Source: Rotaria macrura
Taxonomy: Eukaryota; Rotifera; Eurotatoria; Philodinida; Philodinidae
Length of the DNA: 64,000 bases
Assembly: GCA_900239685.1 (NCBI GenBank)
Contig: OENT01000520.1
Coordinates: 39,969-103,968 of the forward strand
Reading direction: 5' to 3'
The position numbers were made by a program, and so were the translations under genes. Below, piece after piece: positions 59,701 through 64,000 of this stretch (position 1 is the first letter of the stretch; every line of letters begins with the position of its first letter). Under the pieces are notes generated by a model. The model saw only the letters and a program-made list of their open reading frames with translations. It was not told the origin of the DNA and did no database searches.

Positions 59701-60449
59701 CGTCGATGTATTCAATCCATTCTGTGAAAACATTAACTATGTAGATCTCGTGTTGCTTCGCTTATTTTTTTTTACAGATAAGCTACCTATTTGCATTTTT
59801 GAATTACTTCTCTATTGATATACGGATAAGTTTTCACTCACCATAGAAGTTTGCTTTTAACAATTAATAATGGAATCATAACAAGATTCTGTGTAGTGTC
59901 TGTAACAACACGAATCGATTTAATAGTTTCTCAGATCTAATTTTTACTCCATGTAGAAAATAAGGTGTTTCCATTCTGATAATACACGAGTATTTCAAAA
60001 CAAAGTAGATGTAGATATTAGAAATAATCCTCAATATGTTTCAGCATTTGTCAAAAAAAGACTTTTATTCAATTATAATAGATCTTTCGGATATCGTTTA
60101 GAAAAAAAACTCTAATTGTATAGATTCATATGAGAACCCCTTTCTAGAAACAGGTATATATGTATTATTTATTTGACAGAAAAGAAAAACGCTTTATTGC
60201 ATTCGAACGATTTTAACATTTTGATCGATTCTCCTCCAGACACGTGTTAAATAATAATAATGATCTATAGCGCATTCTATTACCATCATTTTTTTTCATC
60301 TTTGTACAAAAAGAAATATTTGAATATTTTTTGACGAAAAAAAGCAGCATTTTGGAGGAGGAAGAAATTGTCTAACGAAGACGTAAGAAATCACACAAAA
60401 GAAAAAAAAGAATCAAATCAGTTCATCAACGAAATACAAAGTAAACGCT
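56800..60449. other. Gene-poor region, nothing recognised
   Basis: 3.6 kb of AT-rich DNA between two minus-strand genes. Open frames at 57981-58268 (-) and 59469-59660 (+) are AT-biased and lack motifs. No inverted-repeat element was identified by eye. Confidence 0.45.
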
Positions 60450-62202
60450 TTAATAAGCTTCATCAATACCAATGATTCGAAAGTCTTCTTCGAAGTCTTT
60501 TTCATATGAAGTCCTAAATTGATCAAGTGAATACATCTTTGGACCATCATCATAGTTATCCGATTCATCATTCGAATTGTAAATACACCAGCTATGACTA
60601 GAACTTAGACTCGCTTGTTTACCGTCATCATCACTATCATTTTTTGGTGTTATATCAGTTTCTTGTTTGATTTCAACATCTTTAGTAACAGATTCTGCAC
60701 CAGAATCTTCTTCTTCTTCTTCTTCATCATCTTCTTCTTCTTCATCCTCTTTTTCTTCTTCTCTAGTATGAACATAGCTTGGCATGTGATTAATATAATA
60801 GAAATTATCATCCTAAAAGAAAACAATATTGTGTTGAAATATTTTATGGATAGATACGAACAAACGAGAATAGGAAAAATGTTTTTTTTTTTCGAAATTA
60901 AAGGTCTTCCAGTCATAACTAGTGTCTTGTTCAATTGAGGCAAATATTTATTAGAACAAGCACAGAGTTGTTTTTCATTTTATCAAGATCAGAACCAAAC
61001 TCAACTATTATATCTGAACATATTTCGATACAAATTATGTCTTACTTCTGCTAGTGTCTTCTTTTGTAGAAAGCTTAAGTCATTTAATAATAGTTCAGCT
61101 GGTTTTAATGATAATACTACAAGAGAAAATTTCACATGAACAATAGTATAAGAACATATTTGATTTACCTTTGGAATCATCAGCAGTTGATAAGAATTCT
61201 CGATAGTTGTCCAATACTCGATCCTGAACGAAATTTTTTCAAGATATAGAATCCGAGATGTTTGTTGGTTTTTATTTTCAACTTACATGACGATATTCAA
61301 GAAAAGTAAGAATTTTATCTAAAGATATATCTTTCTTCATAGGATAGTAAACTGTTGTTAATGCAGCTTGGAAAAATGTCCATTTTTGTCGAAGATTAAT
61401 CAATTCTTTATACTGTAGATAGTTTTCAAAGAATGTTTCATTTTTACGTTGTAATTCAGTTACTGGCTTTTCTTCTATTTTTGTCATACTATCAAACATA
61501 TTGTATGCATATCTTCGACGGAATTCTAATATATTACAAGATGGTAAAAACTTCTCCTTTTCCAAGTGATATTGAAGTACTGAAGTATCTCGATCGAACA
61601 GTTCCAAACATTCATCTAATCGGGCAAGCTAAACAGAAAGGAGAAAGAAGATTTTTTTTCTTTAGCTCTCTCCTACACAATTGAACACTTACTTTAGCTT
61701 GTCGACGCTTTTCAATATAGGTATATATATTTTTACTGGCTTGAACAATACGATCAATGGCATCGTCGACAAGTTTTTTCGCTTGGTCATGTGCATCTTT
61801 GGCTTGTCGATCAATAAATGACTTGACTTCAGAAACTCCCAAACGACGATTTGTTTCCATTTGTTCAACTATTGAGTACATATCATTGAAAATATTTTTT
61901 CGATGACTCATAAAACATAATGTGCAAAAATCTTTGGAACAATGTTTACACATCATTTCAGTTTTCAACTCGCAAGATGGGGATGTGCAGATATCGAATC
62001 GTGGTTTCACCGTATACATTTCTTTTTGTTGATCGTTATTGTCTGAGTTATTCGCCGTGCTTGCTAAGACTATTCTCTTTTGTGAATAAAAAATGAGCGA
62101 CCAGATCAGTGATAAGAAAGTGACTCGTGTAATTTTAGTTCGTACACGCATGGATATTTTTTTTTCTTTTCTTGTTCGACCATCTATTCCGACGGCCATC
62201 AT
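60450..62202 (-). CDS. B-box zinc-finger, coiled-coil protein with acidic C-terminus
   Basis: Minus-strand exons 61693-62202, 61287-61628, 61169-61223, 61046-61116 and 60450-60812 join to 446 residues. The N-terminal 50 residues contain a hydrophobic stretch (VTFLSLIWSLIFYS). Next is a B-box-like zinc site, ICTSPSCELKTEMMCKHCSK followed by DFCTLCFMSHR, then a long charged helical region (VKSFIDRQAKDAHDQAKKLV, RRQAKLARLDECLELFD) typical of the coiled coil after a B-box. A Glu/Asp-rich block (EEEEDDEEEEEEDSG) and a Ser/Asp-rich tail ending IGIDEAY follow. There is no RING finger before the B-box, so it is TRIM-like without evident E3 activity. A start further in, at MYTVKPRF, is possible. Function unknown. 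Confidence 0.78.
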
Positions 62203-63409
62203 GATCGGAGAAGAAGAAAAGAAAAATCGACATCTTCGTCTATTATGAACTGAAACGAAGTGTCAGCTGTATGTAGATGGATAGCGTTACCTCATCTTTG
62301 TCGATGAAATTGATTGATTACAGATATCCTTAGAAATCATGCTCTCAAGAATGATTTTTGGATTACATTTAAAATAAGAAGTAACTTTTCCCAACTTTGG
62401 AACACACCCAAGCATGAATTCTTGCACTTTCGAATGATTCACATCAGAAAAAAAGAAAGAAAGTCTCGTTTAGTCAGCTACAATGGTGTATTTATTGGTC
62501 ATTGTTATTGTATACATGTTGCCGTGTCGACATGTTAAGGTCTTAACGTGAATTACAATATATGTAACAGTCTATGTATTTTCCACTCTATTGAGTTATT
62601 TTTCATTGGATAAAAAAGTCGTCTGAAAATTCTAGCTATTGTTAAATTTGTGTGAATGTTTGTTATTGTTATTGAACTGTTGACATTGTTTGATTTCAGG
62701 GTGAATATCTTTATTCAAGTCGAGAAAAAAAACTATATAGAACTGTTTGTTGCTTTAAATACTTTAACTAGTCTAACATCAATATTTGATGTATTCAGTA
62801 CATTTCAAGTAACATAGAGACGATGTTGCTTTACTTCAATCACTTAATGAGATAGTACAATCATACGAGCTGTGAATGAATAAAATAGTATTGGAGGTAG
62901 GTCTCACTCAATAAATTTACAAATGGAATGCACAATACATGAATCGGTCAAACGATCGACAGTAAGTAGTATAACTTTCAGTTATTCTTTGCTTTCATGT
63001 TTCGTGATTTTTCTTAGTAATGTAGTATAAAAACTACAGCTTTGAAATTTGTTTGTAACTCTTCAAATAATAATATGCATATTTTTCTTTTGCACATCCA
63101 CTACACAAGAAACTGTATGAGTATGAGTGAATTCGTGAGTTCATCAAAATAGATACGAAAAGTAATAATATCATTTTTCTTTGGTTATTATATGACTGCT
63201 CTAGATACGGAGTCCTTGGAAGATTTTAGTTATTCCTTTTGTTCGTTGGTCGAATTTTCGTGTGCTAGAGAACCACCGTGGAACATAATGCTTTTCCTAG
63301 AAAGATGTATATCAACTAATCATTGATAATACATGTGTCTGATCCGAACTTTCATATTTTTATTGAACAGACGAGATAAGACGAACTTGAATTGTTTATT
63401 AAAATATAA
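62203..63409. other. Intergenic with unresolved exon-like stretches
   Basis: Upstream of the B-box gene and of the next + strand gene. At 62699 a good acceptor (tttgatttcag) opens short frames, one of 36 residues beginning VNIFIQVEKKNYIELFVALN. No matching donor or partner exon was found, and further stops follow. It may be a decayed gene or chance. Confidence 0.35.
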
Positions 63410-63471
63410 ATGACAGAAAATAAGCGTTCTTATCGTATACGACCGTTTACGGATCGTTCTGTTCGACCTGG
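63410..63471 (+). CDS. First exon of a gene running off the window, possibly a Tctex1-type dynein light chain
   Basis: ATG at 63410 opens 20 codons, MTENKRSYRIRPFTDRSVRP, ending in phase 2 at a strong donor (gtaagttct). The YRIRPF...RP pattern recalls the start of the Tctex1 domain (vertebrate DYNLT2B: YILRPVFQQRFRPSVV). Only one short piece is visible and no second exon was found before 64000, so both the gene and the family are tentative. Confidence 0.35.
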
Positions 63472-64000
63472 GTAAGTTCTTTCTCACACCTGACCTTTGC
63501 CTGGAAAATCACTCAAGCAACACTAGATACATTTAAGTTACCTTCAAACAAATTAAGCGTGTGATTATTCTAGCCTTCTCGTTCCACAAGTGCTCTATAC
63601 AAATATACGTCAAAGGACCTTCACAGCACCATTCCTTCGATGCTTCTTGCATTTCAAGGTTTTCCTTCCAACTCGGTTACAAACAACGTGCGAACCTCGA
63701 CGACGATTGTTTCTCACAGGCTATCTATGAATAGATTGAATATGAGACGGATATGGTGATTTTTGCAGGATTTCTATGAGGTCTTTTACAGTCTTACAGT
63801 ATACGATGGGTCTTCGCTGATTTTCATCGGATGAAGAATGGGAGGGATTTCGTTTTTGACGGACAGGATTTTGCGAGTGCGATTTACTCAATATTATCGT
63901 TGTTTAATTCGATTGTATTAATCGTACCTGAATTATGTTGATGAACTTGATTGATAGGAGAACGAATTTTATTCATGTGGTTGAGTTTTCTTACAAGATC
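63472..64000. other. Probable intron, window end
   Basis: Sequence after the donor at 63472. It is less AT-rich than most of the window and has no recognisable exon. Confidence 0.35.

Noticed and set aside
62699..62880. Exons of a further + strand gene
   Set aside because: Short open frames after a good acceptor, but no donor and partner combination avoids stops; no family recognised.
1..64000. tRNA, rRNA, snRNA or CRISPR features
   Set aside because: No cloverleaf with A and B boxes, no rRNA core sequence and no regularly spaced direct repeats were seen by eye. A tRNAscan-SE and Infernal run would be decisive.

Overview
This window is eukaryotic nuclear DNA. It is strongly AT-rich, and its genes are split by GT-AG introns, mostly 45-80 bases long with a few of 0.6-2.7 kb. 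Gene content is animal: IP3 receptor, CTCF, testican, C2orf69, CHID1, RMI2, ATG3, RFC3 and phospholipase B. AT-richness, tight packing, very short introns, splice acceptors directly on start codons and a xylose isomerase together suggest a small-genome spiralian. A bdelloid rotifer is my best guess; this is inference from gene style, not a sequence match. No rRNA, tRNA, CRISPR array or prokaryotic operon signal was seen. Exon models below were joined by hand from splice sites, reading phase and remembered family sequences, and each model closes in frame.

Left part, + strand: the 3' two-fifths of an IP3 receptor gene (1416-10130, continuing off the left edge). It carries two alternative versions of the exon for channel helix S5, and a short terminal-inverted-repeat element sits in one intron. 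Next come CHID1 (11325-14706) and, 135 bases on, an RMI2-like OB-fold gene (14841-15405).

Middle, - strand: a small secreted-peptide gene (17658-18040), a testican-like proteoglycan core gene (20624-24748, with a 2.4 kb intron), ATG3 (25181-26517) and ribosomal protein eL37 (27194-27517). A repeat island rich in CCCTA units lies at 28529-29862, flanked by a 9-base direct repeat and containing the only N in the window. Part of a PAN-domain gene follows (31508-31758, + strand).

Right part, + strand: xylose isomerase (32974-36006), replication factor C subunit 3 (37023-39067), a single-domain phospholipase B1-like GDSL lipase (39310-41407), a cysteine-rich secreted protein (45912-46500), CTCF (46652-50495) and a C2orf69-like mitochondrial protein (51476-55259). 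On the - strand are a four-helix membrane protein (56021-56766) and a B-box protein (60450-62202). The first exon of another + strand gene begins at 63410.

The genes do not form one pathway; they are ordinary cell genes (Ca2+ release, autophagy, replication and genome stability, chromatin architecture, secreted matrix). The shared theme is expression style: several head-to-tail pairs have short gaps, and many start codons directly follow a splice acceptor. That pattern fits spliced-leader trans-splicing.
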